In this document: positions 26,978-35,846 of the stretch, one piece after another
Layout: every line of letters starts with the position of its first letter
How positions within the stretch are numbered: the stretch's first letter is position 1
Translations under genes and position numbers: made by a program
NCBI RefSeq assembly: GCF_033097365.1
Contig: NZ_AP028461.1
Location: 5,642,001 to 5,706,000 of the forward strand
Source: Actinoplanes sichuanensis
Lineage (GTDB): Bacteria > Actinomycetota > Actinomycetes > Mycobacteriales > Micromonosporaceae
DNA length: 64,000 bases
Direction: 5' to 3'
Notes under the pieces: generated by a model
The model's database searches: none
Seen by the model: the letters and a program-made list of their open reading frames with translations, nothing else
Told to the model about the DNA's origin: nothing

Positions 26978-27526
26978 TCAGAGATCGGTGATCCGCCCGC
27001 CGTCCCCGAAAGCCTGCACCGCGCCGAGCAGCTTCTCCAGAAAGTCCGGCAGGTCACGGGCGATGACCGTGATCCCCGGCCCGTCGTATTCGCCGCCGGT
27101 ATAGGCCGCTTCCCGCAGCCGGAGGACCCGGCCGTCGTCGAGCGCGATCGCGTACTGAGCGCCGCCGCCGTCCCCGCCGAACACCACGACGTCCACCTGA
27201 TGCGGTCCGGCGAGACGATCCGGCCGGCCGTCGTCGTGGTCGACGACACCGGTCAGGCCACGGACGTCGTACAGGAAGTAGCCGTTGCCGATGTCCGGCA
27301 ACGACACCGGTCCCACCGACCGCTGGAGGGCGACCAGCCCGTCCGGCGCCCACGGCATCCGGCTGAGCAGTTCGCTGAGGTCAGCGGCGGTGGTGGGCGG
27401 CCCCACCGAGTGCTCGTCAGCCTCGAACGGGAATGTCGACACGACGTCGGTCAGGGCCTGCCGGACGGCGTCGTCGAGGCGGGCGGCCCAGCCGGCCGGC
27501 CTGTCGTCGGTCAGCACGCCGAGCAC
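26978..27526 (-). CDS. SMI1/KNR4-like protein
   Basis: 182 residues with the SMI1/KNR4 (SUKH-like) pattern: DLSELLSRMPWAPDGLVALQRSVGPVSLPDIGNGYFLYDV followed by VDVVVFGGDGGGAQYAIALDDG and FLEKLLG. Members are immunity proteins of polymorphic toxins or general binding domains. No toxin gene lies next to it, so it may be an orphan. GTG start at 27526. Confidence 0.7.
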   Translation of the reverse strand: MLGVLTDDRPAGWAARLDDAVRQALTDVVSTFPFEADEHSVGPPTTAADLSELLSRMPWAPDGLVALQRSVGPVSLPDIGNGYFLYDVRGLTGVVDHDDGRPDRLAGPHQVDVVVFGGDGGGAQYAIALDDGRVLRLREAAYTGGEYDGPGITVIARDLPDFLEKLLGAVQAFGDGGRITDL

Positions 27527-27596
27527 TGTAGCCGGGGCGCGGCAAGATGCTGAAAATGCATTGCCCGGGTGGGGTGCGGGTGCTGGGGTTGAGCAC

Positions 27597-28379
27597 GTGG
27601 ATCATCAAAAGGTGCTGGACCTGTTCGACAGGCAGATGCGGCGGGACATGCGAACCGAAGGTGACGGGTCCCGGATCGAACGGGACGGCCCGGTGGTGCG
27701 ACACGTCGGCAGCGGCCCGCAGGCCTGGAACGCCGTCGTCTGGTCGGATCTCGACGAGACCACCGCGGACGAAGCGATCGCCGGTTCGGTGCGCCGTTTC
27801 GCCGAGCTGGGCTTTCCCTTCGAGTGGAAGCACTACGGCTACGACAGGCCCGCTGACCTCGGTACCCGACTGACCGCCGCCGGTTTCGTCGCCGACGACG
27901 AGGAGACGCTTATGATCGCCGCGATCAGCGATCTGTCCCTGGACGCCGACCTACCCGACGGCGTTCGCATCGACCGGGTCACCGATCCGGCCGGCGTGGA
28001 GCTGATGGTGACCGCCAGCGAGCAGGCGTTCGGCGAGAACGCCGACTGGCTCCGCCACCGCCTGCTCGACCAGCTGGCGAACGACCCGGACAACGCGTAC
28101 CTGTTCGTGGCGATGGCCGGCGACACCCCGGTCTCGGGCGCCCGGATGGACGTCAACGAGGGCACCGCGTTCGCCGGCCTGTGGGGTGGCGGCACCGCGC
28201 CGGAGTGGCGGGGCCGCGGCATCTACCGCGCCCTGGTGGCCGAACGAGCCCGGATCGCCGCCGACCTGGGCTACGAATACCTGCAGGTCGACGCCTCGTC
28301 CCAGAGCCGCCCGATCCTGGAGCGCCTCGGCTTCGCCGTCCTGACCAGCACCACCCCGTACAACAAGGAACCGCATTAG
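27597..28379 (+). CDS. GNAT-family N-acetyltransferase
   Basis: 260 residues. An N-terminal half of unknown fold (WKHYGYDRPADLGTRLTAAGF) is followed by a GNAT domain with the acetyl-CoA loop GGGTAPEWRGRGIYRALVAERA and LQVDASSQSRPILERLGF. The acceptor is unknown. GTG 27597 (VDHQKVLDLFDRQMRRDM) starts the first recognisable helix; upstream residues look non-coding. It converges with the MOSC gene, overlapping by 4 bp. Confidence 0.8.
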   Translation: MDHQKVLDLFDRQMRRDMRTEGDGSRIERDGPVVRHVGSGPQAWNAVVWSDLDETTADEAIAGSVRRFAELGFPFEWKHYGYDRPADLGTRLTAAGFVADDEETLMIAAISDLSLDADLPDGVRIDRVTDPAGVELMVTASEQAFGENADWLRHRLLDQLANDPDNAYLFVAMAGDTPVSGARMDVNEGTAFAGLWGGGTAPEWRGRGIYRALVAERARIAADLGYEYLQVDASSQSRPILERLGFAVLTSTTPYNKEPH

Positions 28380-29155
28380 ACCCAGGTCGTGGTGTCGCCG
28401 ACGGTCAGGTGGCCCGGGGTTTCCACCGTGGCGAAGACTCCGAAGGTCATGTCGTTGTGTTCGGCGAGGGTTTTCAGCAGGTCTCTGCGTTCGGAGGCCT
28501 GTTCCTGGGCCATGTCGACCATCGCGCAGCGGGTCAGCGGGCGGACCACCCGCAGCACCACGTCGGGGCCGATGCGCAGGCGGCGGCCGGTCCAGTCGTC
28601 CTCCGGGAAACCGACGCCCGGCACGTCGAGCAGCAGGTTGGCCCGGAAGCGCAGCGGGTCGACCGGGGCGCCGTCAGTCTCGGCGCCGGCCAGGCCGGTC
28701 AGGGCGCGCAGGCCGGCGGTCGTGATCAGACTGACTGGACCCTCGTCGTGGTGCGGGACCGTCGACTCCGGGACCAGCGTGACCGGGCGGCCCAGGTGGT
28801 CGCTGATCGCCTGGTGACCGTCCGGATCGTCGGCGGCGAAACGACGACCGTCCGGCAATTCGACAAACGGAACGGCGAGAGCACCGTTCGACGGGCCGGC
28901 GAGGGCACCGGTCGGCGAGCCATCAGGCGGGAGCGCAGCCGAGGCCGGGATCGGGGCGGTGTGGGCTCGCAGGTCGAACAGGCCCGGCATGCGGCGGAAA
29001 CGGCGGGTGTTCTTGCCGCTGCCGACCTTGCCGTCGGTGTCACGGACCGCCCACAGACGGTCACCGGCCAGGCCTCGCGAGTCGGCTCCGGCGGTCTCGA
29101 CCACTTCTCCGAGCAGGGACTTCACCGGGTAGCGACGTATCTCGACGAGTTGCAC
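28376..29155 (-). CDS. MOSC-domain protein
   Basis: 259 residues. The N-terminal MOSC beta-barrel part begins LVEIRRYPVKSLLGE and is followed by LAGDRLWAVRD. The C-terminal MOSC domain has RFRANLLLDVPGVGFPEDDW and VRPLTRCAMVDM, where the conserved Cys binds the molybdenum cofactor or a sulfur. Such proteins are YcbX/mARC-like reductases of N-hydroxylated compounds or sulfur carriers. Its partner is not visible here. Confidence 0.85.
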   Translation of the reverse strand: MQLVEIRRYPVKSLLGEVVETAGADSRGLAGDRLWAVRDTDGKVGSGKNTRRFRRMPGLFDLRAHTAPIPASAALPPDGSPTGALAGPSNGALAVPFVELPDGRRFAADDPDGHQAISDHLGRPVTLVPESTVPHHDEGPVSLITTAGLRALTGLAGAETDGAPVDPLRFRANLLLDVPGVGFPEDDWTGRRLRIGPDVVLRVVRPLTRCAMVDMAQEQASERRDLLKTLAEHNDMTFGVFATVETPGHLTVGDTTTWV

Positions 29156-29202
29156 GCGCCGACAGTAGGGGATCCGGAAATCCGATTGTTAGGGTCAGCG
29201 GT

Positions 29203-29637
29203 GTGAGTGTGGTCATCGAGGTCGTGCGCTCGGTCACCGATGAGCTGGTCGAATCGTTCGGACGCCTGCTGCCGCAGCTGTCCCGGTCGGCGCCGGCCCT
29301 CGACTCGGCGGCGCTGCGCGAGCTGATCGCCTGGCCGGGCAACCACGTGCTGGTGGCCCGGGTCGACGGCCGGATTGTCGGCACTCTGACACTCGTCACC
29401 TTCCCGATTCCGACCGGGCTGCGGGCCTGGATCGAGGACGTCGTGGTCGACGGGGAGGCCCGCGGCCACGGGGTGGGTGCGGCGCTGACGAACGAGGCGG
29501 TCCGGATCGCCGGGGCGGCCGGCGCGCGGACCGTCGACCTCACGTCCCGGCCGTCGCGGGTCGCCGCGAATCGCCTGTATGAACGGCTCGGTTTCCAGGT
29601 CCGCGACTCGAAAGTGTTTCGGCTGTCACATCGGTGA
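29203..29637 (+). CDS. GNAT-family N-acetyltransferase
   Basis: 144 residues, single GNAT domain: VLVARVDGRIVGTLTLVTFPIPTG, the acetyl-CoA site IEDVVVDGEARGHGVGAALT, and ANRLYERLGFQVRDSKVFRL. The short length and clean motifs suggest an active enzyme with a small or protein N-terminal substrate. It is divergent from the MOSC gene with a 47-bp promoter space. Confidence 0.85.
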   Translation: MSVVIEVVRSVTDELVESFGRLLPQLSRSAPALDSAALRELIAWPGNHVLVARVDGRIVGTLTLVTFPIPTGLRAWIEDVVVDGEARGHGVGAALTNEAVRIAGAAGARTVDLTSRPSRVAANRLYERLGFQVRDSKVFRLSHR

Positions 29638-29773
29638 GGGCCGCCTCAGCCCGGCGGTCGCGCTGCGGTCCGGTGTCCGGAGCGCGTCGCGGGATAGGGC
29701 ACGGTTCGGGGTTTCGTGCGGTTGTCGTTGCGATGGCCCGTACCAGACCGTTTGCCGTCGGAGACAATGGGGT

Positions 29774-29790
29774 TTGTGGGATTCCTACAA
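29774..29790 (+). promoter_or_regulatory. Dyad in the carboxylase upstream region
   Basis: TTGTGGGA-T-TCCTACAA, seven of eight positions paired, in the 254-bp space before the carboxylase gene and 100 bp before its start. A candidate operator for a fatty-acid regulator. No -10/-35 pair was convincing. Confidence 0.3.
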
Positions 29791-29891
29791 CTAACGCTGC
29801 GCGACATGCATGATCCGGCCCATGGCTCGACCGGGCAGTAGCCGGGAGGGTGGGGGTGGAGATTGCTGATGGTGTCAGGGAGGCTCGGCAA

Positions 29892-31751
29892 GTGTTCAGG
29901 CGTGTCGCGATCATCAACCGTGGAGAGGCCGCGATGCGGCTCATCCACGCCGTGCGGGATCTGTCCGCGGAGACCGGGACCCGGATCGAGACGGTCGCCC
30001 TCTACACCGACGAGGACCGGACGTCGACGTTCGTGCGCGAGGCGGATCTGACGTATCCGCTGGGTCCGGCGGCCGCGCGGCCCTACCTCAACCACGCGCT
30101 GCTGGAGCAGGCACTCAAGGACACCGAGGCCGACGCGGCCTGGGTGGGCTGGGGTTTCGTCGCCGAGGACCCGGTGTTCGCGGAGTTGTGCGACCGGATC
30201 GGGGTGACGTTCGTCGGGCCGAGCGCGGAGGCGATGCGCAAGCTCGGCGACAAGATCGGCTCGAAGCTGATCGCCGAAGAGGTGGGCGTTCCGGTGGCGC
30301 CGTGGAGCCGCGGCGAGGTCGCGACGCTCGAGGACGCGCTGCGGGCCGGTGACGAGATCGGTTATCCGCTGATGCTGAAGGCGACCGCCGGCGGTGGCGG
30401 ACGCGGCATCCGGCGCGTCGATTCCGCCGAGGATCTGACCGACGCCTACGAGCGGACCAGCCAGGAGGCGCTGCGGGCGTTCGGCTCGGGCGTGGTGTTC
30501 CTGGAGCGCCTGGTGACCGGGGCCCGGCACGTCGAGGTCCAGATGATCGCGGACGGGCAGGGCGGCGCGTGGGCGCTCGGTGTCCGGGACTGCTCGGTCC
30601 AGCGCCGCAACCAGAAGATCATCGAGGAGTCCTCGTCGGTCGTGATGGCGCCCGAGCAGGCGGCCGAACTGAAGGCGTCGGCGGTCCGGCTGGCGCTGGC
30701 GGTCGGCTACCGCGGCGCCGGAACCGTCGAGTTCCTCTACCACCCCGGTGACGGGCTGTTCGCGTTCCTCGAGGTCAACACGCGTCTGCAGGTCGAGCAC
30801 CCGATCACCGAGATCACCACCGGCACCGACCTGGTCAAGCTGCAACTGCACGTCGCGGCGGGCGGCCGCCTCGACGGTCCGCCGCCGGCCGAGCAGGGCC
30901 ACGCCGTCGAGGCGCGGCTGAACGCCGAGGACCCGGACCGTGACTTCGCGCCGTCGCCGGGCCGCATCACCCGGCTGGCGCTGCCGGCCGGGCCCGGTAT
31001 CCGGGTGGACACCGGCGTCAGCGAGGGCGACAGCATTCCCGCTGCGTTCGACTCGATGATTGCCAAGATCATCGCGTACGGCAAAGACCGTGACGAGGCA
31101 CTCGGCCGCCTCCGCCGGGCGATGGCCGAGACCACCGTGATCATCGAGGGCGGCTCCACCAACAAGAGCTTCGTCCTCGACCTGCTCGACCAGCCCGAGG
31201 TGATCGACGGTTCGGCCGACACCGGGTGGATCGATCGCGTGCGCGCCGAGGGTCGCCTGGTCAGCCACCGGCACTCGGCGATCGCGCTGGCCGCCGCCGG
31301 CATCGAGGCCTACCTGGACGAGGAGGAGATCAGTCGGCAGCGGCTGCTCACCACCGCGCACGGCGGTCGCCCGCAGGTCCAGCACGACACCGGCCGTCCG
31401 CTCGATCTGAAGCTGCGCGGTGTCGGTTACCGGGTGCAGGTGTCCCGGCTCGGGCTCAAGCGGTTCCGGGTCGGCATCTTCTCCGGCGCCTCACACGGGC
31501 ACGCCGACGTGATCAGCGAGCGGTTCGACGAACACAGCGGCCAGATGTACGTCAACGGCCACCGCTTCCGGCTGACCACCGCCACGCACGGGCCGATCCA
31601 CACCATCGAGGTCGACGGCGTCACTCACCGGGTCAGCCGGGACGAGGGCGGCGTGGTCCGCTCCCCGCGCCGGCCCTGGTGGTGGCGACCCCGCTCGCCG
31701 TCGGCGACGAGGTGGAAGCGGGTGCTCCGATCCTCGTGCTGGAGAGCATGA
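29892..31751 (+). CDS. Acyl-CoA carboxylase, N-terminal part: biotin carboxylase (frameshifted gene)
   Basis: The first part of a giant acyl-CoA carboxylase. It begins VFRRVAIINRGEAAMRLIHAVRDLS (typical for the family, after GGGAGG 8 nt upstream of GTG 29892). It contains the ATP-grasp biotin carboxylase with LKATAGGGGRGIRRV, FLEVNTRLQVEHPITE and the biotin-carboxylase C-terminal domain to about residue 450, then a bridging region. The frame is real up to about 31,666, after which about 28 unrelated residues run to a stop at 31751. One base missing in the CCCCGCGCC stretch explains it. With one base restored the protein continues into the biotin and carboxyltransferase domains. Confidence 0.85.
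   Translation: MFRRVAIINRGEAAMRLIHAVRDLSAETGTRIETVALYTDEDRTSTFVREADLTYPLGPAAARPYLNHALLEQALKDTEADAAWVGWGFVAEDPVFAELCDRIGVTFVGPSAEAMRKLGDKIGSKLIAEEVGVPVAPWSRGEVATLEDALRAGDEIGYPLMLKATAGGGGRGIRRVDSAEDLTDAYERTSQEALRAFGSGVVFLERLVTGARHVEVQMIADGQGGAWALGVRDCSVQRRNQKIIEESSSVVMAPEQAAELKASAVRLALAVGYRGAGTVEFLYHPGDGLFAFLEVNTRLQVEHPITEITTGTDLVKLQLHVAAGGRLDGPPPAEQGHAVEARLNAEDPDRDFAPSPGRITRLALPAGPGIRVDTGVSEGDSIPAAFDSMIAKIIAYGKDRDEALGRLRRAMAETTVIIEGGSTNKSFVLDLLDQPEVIDGSADTGWIDRVRAEGRLVSHRHSAIALAAAGIEAYLDEEEISRQRLLTTAHGGRPQVQHDTGRPLDLKLRGVGYRVQVSRLGLKRFRVGIFSGASHGHADVISERFDEHSGQMYVNGHRFRLTTATHGPIHTIEVDGVTHRVSRDEGGVVRSPRRPWWWRPRSPSATRWKRVLRSSCWRA
31662..31680 (+). other. Frameshift point in the carboxylase gene
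   Basis: Reading frame 29892 goes ...VVRSP (to 31667), while the homologous continuation APALVVATPLAVGD is read in the frame starting at 31667. The expected TCC CCG GCG CCG GCC is present here as TCC CCG CGC CGG CC, that is, one G short. No convincing programmed-slip sequence is present, so a true deletion or a base-calling error in a GC run is more likely. Confidence 0.8.
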
Positions 31752-34700
31752 AGATGGAGAACGTGCTGCGGGCGCCGTTCCGGGCCAGGGTGCGTGAGTG
31801 CCCGGTCGCGGTCGGCAGCCAGGTGGAGACCGGTGCGCCGCTGATGCGCCTGGAACCACTCGCCTCGTCCGACTCCGAAGAGGTCGCCGCACCGGCCGCC
31901 GCGGTCGAGATCGACCTGCCGTCGGGATCGCCCACCGATCACGGGCTGGACGATCTGCGGGCTCTGCTGCTCGGGTACGACGTCGAGCCGGTGGTCCCGG
32001 CCGCGCACGGCCGGCGGCCGGTCGCCGAAGAGATCGACCTGCTCACGATCAGCGCCGACCTGCTCGAGCTCAGCCGCAACAAGCCCGGTGACGGGTGGAA
32101 GAGTGAGCCCGGCAGCGCGGTGCACAGCCCGCGGGAGAACTTCCACACCTATCTCCAGAGCCTCGACGTGGAGCGGGCCGGGGTGCCGACCGCGTTCCAG
32201 GACCGGCTGACCCGGGTGCTCGCGCACTACGGCGTGACCGGTCTTGATCGGACTCCGGAGCTGGAGGACGCGGTCTTCCGGATCTTCCTGGCACTGCAGA
32301 AGTCAGCCGCGAACATCAACATCGTGTCCGCCCTGCTCCGACAGTGGATCGCCGGATCGCCGCCGGCGGAGCCGCTCGCCGAGCGGGCCGGTATCGCCCT
32401 GGAGCACCTGATCGAGGCGACGCAGGTGCGGTTCCCGTCGGTGTCCGACCTGGCTCGGGGCATCGTCTTCCGGTGGTACGCGCAGCCGCTGCTCCGGCGT
32501 ACCCGGGCTGAGGTCTATGCGGCCGTCCGCGCTGATCTGCGGCATCTCGATCATCACCCGGATTCGCCGGACCGGTCCGAGCGGATCCAGCGGATGGTCG
32601 CCTGTTCGGAGCCGCTGGTCCGGCTGGTGGGGCAGCGGATCGGGCGACCCGGGCGGGATCACATGCCGCTGCTCGAGGTATTGACTCGCCGCTACTACGA
32701 GAACCGGGATCTGTCGGATTTCTCGACTGATGGCCGCTTCATGACTACGACGCACTCTCTTGCCACGCGGGTGACCCGCGTTTCGGCCGCCGCCGTCGAC
32801 ATTTCGGACTTGCCGGAAACGTTGGCCGCGGTTTCGTCGGATGTCGCGGACATCTATGTCGCCTGGGACGGGCAGCCCGGGGCCGATGAGATGGCTTCTG
32901 AGTTGAGCCGGCTCTTCGACGGGCTGCGGCTCCCGGCAACGCGGCGGATCACCGCGACCATCGCGGGCACGAGCGGCGCCGTCATGCACCACCACTTCAC
33001 GTTCCGTGCGGACCAGGACGGACATTTCACTGAAGACCGGCTTATCCGGGGGCTGCATCCGCAGATCGCGCTGCGTCTCCAACTCGAACGACTGCGCGAG
33101 TTCGACCTCACCCGCCTGCCGTCGACCGACGAGGAGATGTACCTCTTCAAGGCGGTCGCCAAGTCGAACCCGTCCGACGAGCGGCTCATCGCGATGTACC
33201 AGGTCCGCGACCTGACCGCACTCCGCGAGACGGACGGCCGGCTCGTCGCGCTGCCCGCTCTGGAGGAGGGCATCACCCTCACGCTCGACGCGATCCGCAA
33301 CATCCAGGCGCAACGGCCCCAGAACAAGAGATTCGACACAAACCGGATCATGATGTACGTCTGGCCGGTCACCGAATTGTCCATCGACGAACTGAACGCC
33401 CTGGTCCAGCGCATCCTGCCGACCGCCTCCGGGGCCGGCCTGGAGGAGGTCCAGTTCATCGCGCGGCAGCGCCGGTCCAGTGGGGAACTCACCGAGGTAG
33501 CGGTGACCATCACGCTGGAGCCGGGTAACGGGGCACACCTGCACGTCGGTGAGCCGTCGACCGATCCGGTGCAGCCGCTCGACGACTACCGGCAGAAGGT
33601 GCTGCGGGCGGCTCGGCGCGGGACGGTCTACCCGTACGAGCTGACCGGTCTCCTCGGCAGTTTCACCGAGTACGACCTCGCCTCCTCCGGTGTGCTGGAG
33701 CCGGTCGACCGGCCGAAGGGGCGCAACACGGCCGCCATCGTGGCCGGTGTGGTGACCACACCGACCGACCGCTATCCGGAGGGCATCACCCGGGTGGTGC
33801 TGCTCGGTGACCCGACCAAGTCGCTCGGTGCACTGTCCGAGCCGGAGTGCGCGCGGGTCATCGCCGCCCTCGACCTGGCGGCGTCGCTCGGGGTCCCGCT
33901 CGAATGGTTCGCGCTGTCCGCGGGTGCGCGGATCTCGATGACGTCCGGCACCGAGAACATGGACTGGGTGGCCGCCGCTCTCAAGCGCATCGTCACGTTC
34001 ACCCAGGCCGGTGGCGAGATCAACATCGTGGTCGCGGGAATCAACGTGGGCGCCCAGCCGTACTGGAACGCCGAGGCCACGATGCTCATGCACACCAAGG
34101 GCATCCTGGTCATGACGCCCGACTCGGCGATGGTGCTGACCGGCAAACAGTCGCTGGACTTCTCCGGTGGGGTGTCGGCCGAGGACAACTTCGGCATCGG
34201 CGGCTACGACCGGGTGATGGGCCCGAACGGTCAGGCGCAGTACTGGGCGCCGTCCCTGCCCGCCGCCCGTGACGTGCTGATGGCGCACTACGACCACACG
34301 TATGTCGCTCCCGGCGAGACCGGCCCGCGCCCGGCAGCGACCACCGACCCGGCCGACCGGGACGTGTCCGACTTCCCGCACACCTGGGCCGGAAGCGACT
34401 TCACCACGGTCGGGCAGATCTTCTCGGCGACACACAACCCGGACCGTAAGAAGGCCTTCGACATCCGCACCGTGATGCGGGCGGTGTCCGATCAGGATCA
34501 CCCGGTCCTGGAGCGCTGGGCAGGTATGGCGGACGCCGACACCTCGGTCGTCCAGGACGTGCACATCGGCGGCCGGCCGGTCTGTCTCATCGGCATCGAG
34601 TCCCGGTCCGTTCCGCGGCGGGGTTTCCCGCCCACCGACGGCCCCGACACGTACACGGCGGGCACCCTGTTCCCCCGCTCGTCGAAGAAGACGGCCCGCG

Positions 34701-35269
34701 CGATCAACGCGGCGTCCGGCAACCGCCCGCTCGTGGTCCTCGCGAACCTGTCCGGTTTCGACGGCTCCCCCGAGTCGATGCGGAACCTGCAGCTCGAATA
34801 CGGCGCCGAGATCGGCCGCGCGATCGTCAACTTCGACGGCCCGATCGTCTTCACGGTCATCTCCCGCTATCACGGTGGCGCGTTCGTGGTCTTCTCCAAG
34901 GCCCTGAACCCGAACATGACGGTCCTGGCGCTGGAGGGCTCGTTCGCCTCGGTGCTGGGTGGCGCCCCCGCGGCGGCGGTGGTCTTCTCCGGCGAGGTCA
35001 ACAACCGAACCGCAAACGACCCGCGCGTCACCGAACTCCAGGCCCAGGCCTCAGCCGCGTCGGCAACCGACCGCGCGGCACTGAACGCCCGCCTGGCCGA
35101 GGTGCAGGGTTCGGTCCGAGCCGAAAAGCTGGGCGAGGTGGCCGCCGAATTCGACCGCGTCCACAGCATCCAGCGGGCGGTCGAGGTCGGCTCGGTGGAC
35201 GCGATCGTGAGCACCGAGGACCTGCGTCCCCGCATCATCGAGGCCATCGAACACGGCCTCAAGCGCTGA
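31667..35269 (+). CDS. Acyl-CoA carboxylase, C-terminal part: biotinyl and carboxyltransferase domains
   Basis: Downstream frame of the same gene, about 1200 residues with no stop. It starts inside the biotinyl domain (EAGAPILVLESMKMENVLRAPF, where the MKM lysine carries biotin). A long central region of the ACC type follows (NINIVSALLRQWIAGSPPAEP, FTFRADQDGHFTEDRLIRGLHPQIALRLQL), then the carboxyltransferase with ARISMTSGTENMDWVAAALKRI and FSGGVSAEDNFGIGGYDRVMGPNG. It ends with the CoA-side DGPIVFTVISRYHGGAFVVFSKALN. This eukaryote-like single-chain layout is found in some actinomycetes. It makes malonyl- or methylmalonyl-CoA type products; the acyl preference is not evident. Confidence 0.87.
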   Translation, partial: APALVVATPLAVGDEVEAGAPILVLESMKMENVLRAPFRARVRECPVAVGSQVETGAPLMRLEPLASSDSEEVAAPAAAVEIDLPSGSPTDHGLDDLRALLLGYDVEPVVPAAHGRRPVAEEIDLLTISADLLELSRNKPGDGWKSEPGSAVHSPRENFHTYLQSLDVERAGVPTAFQDRLTRVLAHYGVTGLDRTPELEDAVFRIFLALQKSAANINIVSALLRQWIAGSPPAEPLAERAGIALEHLIEATQVRFPSVSDLARGIVFRWYAQPLLRRTRAEVYAAVRADLRHLDHHPDSPDRSERIQRMVACSEPLVRLVGQRIGRPGRDHMPLLEVLTRRYYENRDLSDFSTDGRFMTTTHSLATRVTRVSAAAVDISDLPETLAAVSSDVADIYVAWDGQPGADEMASELSRLFDGLRLPATRRITATIAGTSGAVMHHHFTFRADQDGHFTEDRLIRGLHPQIALRLQLERLREFDLTRLPSTDEEMYLFKAVAKSNPSDERLIAMYQVRDLTALRETDGRLVALPALEEGITLTLDAIRNIQAQRPQNKRFDTNRIMMYVWPVTELSIDELNALVQRILPTASGAGLEEVQFIARQRRSSGELTEVAVTITLEPGNGAHLHVGEPSTDPVQPLDDYRQKVLRAARRGTVYPYELTGLLGSFTEYDLASSGVLEPVDRPKGRNTAAIVAGVVTTPTDRYPEGITRVVLLGDPTKSLGALSEPECARVIAALDLAASLGVPLEWFALSAGARISMTSGTENMDWVAAALKRIVTFTQAGGEINIVVAGINVGAQPYWNAEATMLMHTKGILVMTPDSAMVLTGKQSLDFSGGVSAEDNFGIGGYDRVMGPNGQAQYWAPSLPAARDVLMAHYDHTYVAPGETGPRPAATTDPADRDVSDFPHTWAGSDFTTVGQIFSATHNPDRKKAFDIRTVMRAVSDQDHPVLERWAGMADADTSVVQDVHIGGRPVCLIGIESRSVPRRGFPPTDGPDTYTAGTLFPRSSKKTARAINAASGNRPLVVLANLSGFDGSPESMRNLQLEYGAEIGRAIVNFDGPIVFTVISRYHGGAFVVFSKALNPNMTVLALEGSFASVLGGAPAAAVVFSGEVNNRTANDPRVTELQAQASAASATDRAALNARLAEVQGSVRAEKLGEVAAEFDRVHSIQRAVEVGSVDAIVSTEDLRPRIIEAIEHGLKR

Positions 35270-35283
35270 TCAAAGCCCGGTCC

Positions 35284-35323
35284 AGGCTGATCGAAGCCCG
35301 CTTCGGCAGGCTTCGATCAGCCT
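35284..35323 (+). terminator. Hairpin terminator of the carboxylase gene
   Basis: Perfect 15-bp stem AGGCTGATCGAAGCC / GGCTTCGATCAGCCT around a 10-base loop, 14 nt after the carboxylase stop. No U-tract. Strong enough to end transcription by the intrinsic, stem-dominated mode common in actinomycetes. Confidence 0.7.
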
Positions 35324-35328
35324 GCGGG

Positions 35329-35547
35329 CAACCCCGCGACCGGCTGCGGCAGCCCTCGGGCAACCCGCGGCCGACTGCGGCAGCCCTCGGCCAACCCGCG
35401 GCCGACTGCGGCAGCCCTCGGCCAACCCGCGGCCGACTGCGGCAGCCCTCGGCCAACCCGCGGCCGACTGCGGCAGCCCTCGGCCAACCCGCGGCCGACT
35501 GCGGCAGCCCTCGGCCAACCCGCGGCCGGCTGCGGCAGCCCTCGGCC
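35329..35547. repeat. 31-bp tandem repeat array
   Basis: At least six full copies of a 31-bp unit, with starts at 35348, 35379, 35410, 35441, 35472, 35503 and a partial copy at 35534; each begins GGCAGCCCTCGGCCAACC. A degenerate copy precedes the first. Copies are almost identical, so the array is young. Because 31 is not divisible by three it cannot encode a regular peptide repeat. The remaining space to 35846 has only weak TTCCAGGCCGCTTC repeats and no gene. Confidence 0.9.
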
Positions 35548-35846
35548 GACCCCGGGCCGCCGCGTTCCCCATCTGGTACGCCCCGCAAGGCCGCAGACCA
35601 CACCGCACGAACGCACCCCCCTCCCGACCGAAACGCGCCTTCCGGGTTGAATCCGTCCCCTCGCTGTCACCTTAAGGACCGACACTCCAGCGCCGCCATT
35701 CCAGGCCGCTTCCGTCAGCTCGACCCGCCGTTCCAGGCCGCTTCGGCCCCTCTTCGAACCCGCCACCCAGGTCGCGCTTCCACCCACTTTCGACCCTGGC
35801 ACCCCAGGCCGTTTCCACCCAATTTCGACCTGCCCGGTCGCCCTAT

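Noticed and set aside
31662..31680. Programmed -1 frameshift in the carboxylase
   Set aside because: CTCCCCGCG is not a standard slippery heptamer and no clear stimulating structure follows; a deletion or sequencing error is simpler.
32303..34873. 856-codon open frame antisense to the carboxylase
   Set aside because: High-GC codon bias opens long antisense frames. It is rich in Arg, Gly, Asp and His without domains, and the plus strand encodes a clear carboxylase.
35329..35547. CRISPR array
   Set aside because: The repeats are directly adjacent with no unique spacers and there are no cas genes.
35259..35802. Two minus-strand open frames through the 31-bp array
   Set aside because: They are frame-rotated translations of a non-triplet tandem repeat (GRGLPQSAAGWPRAAAV type) with no start signal or homologue.
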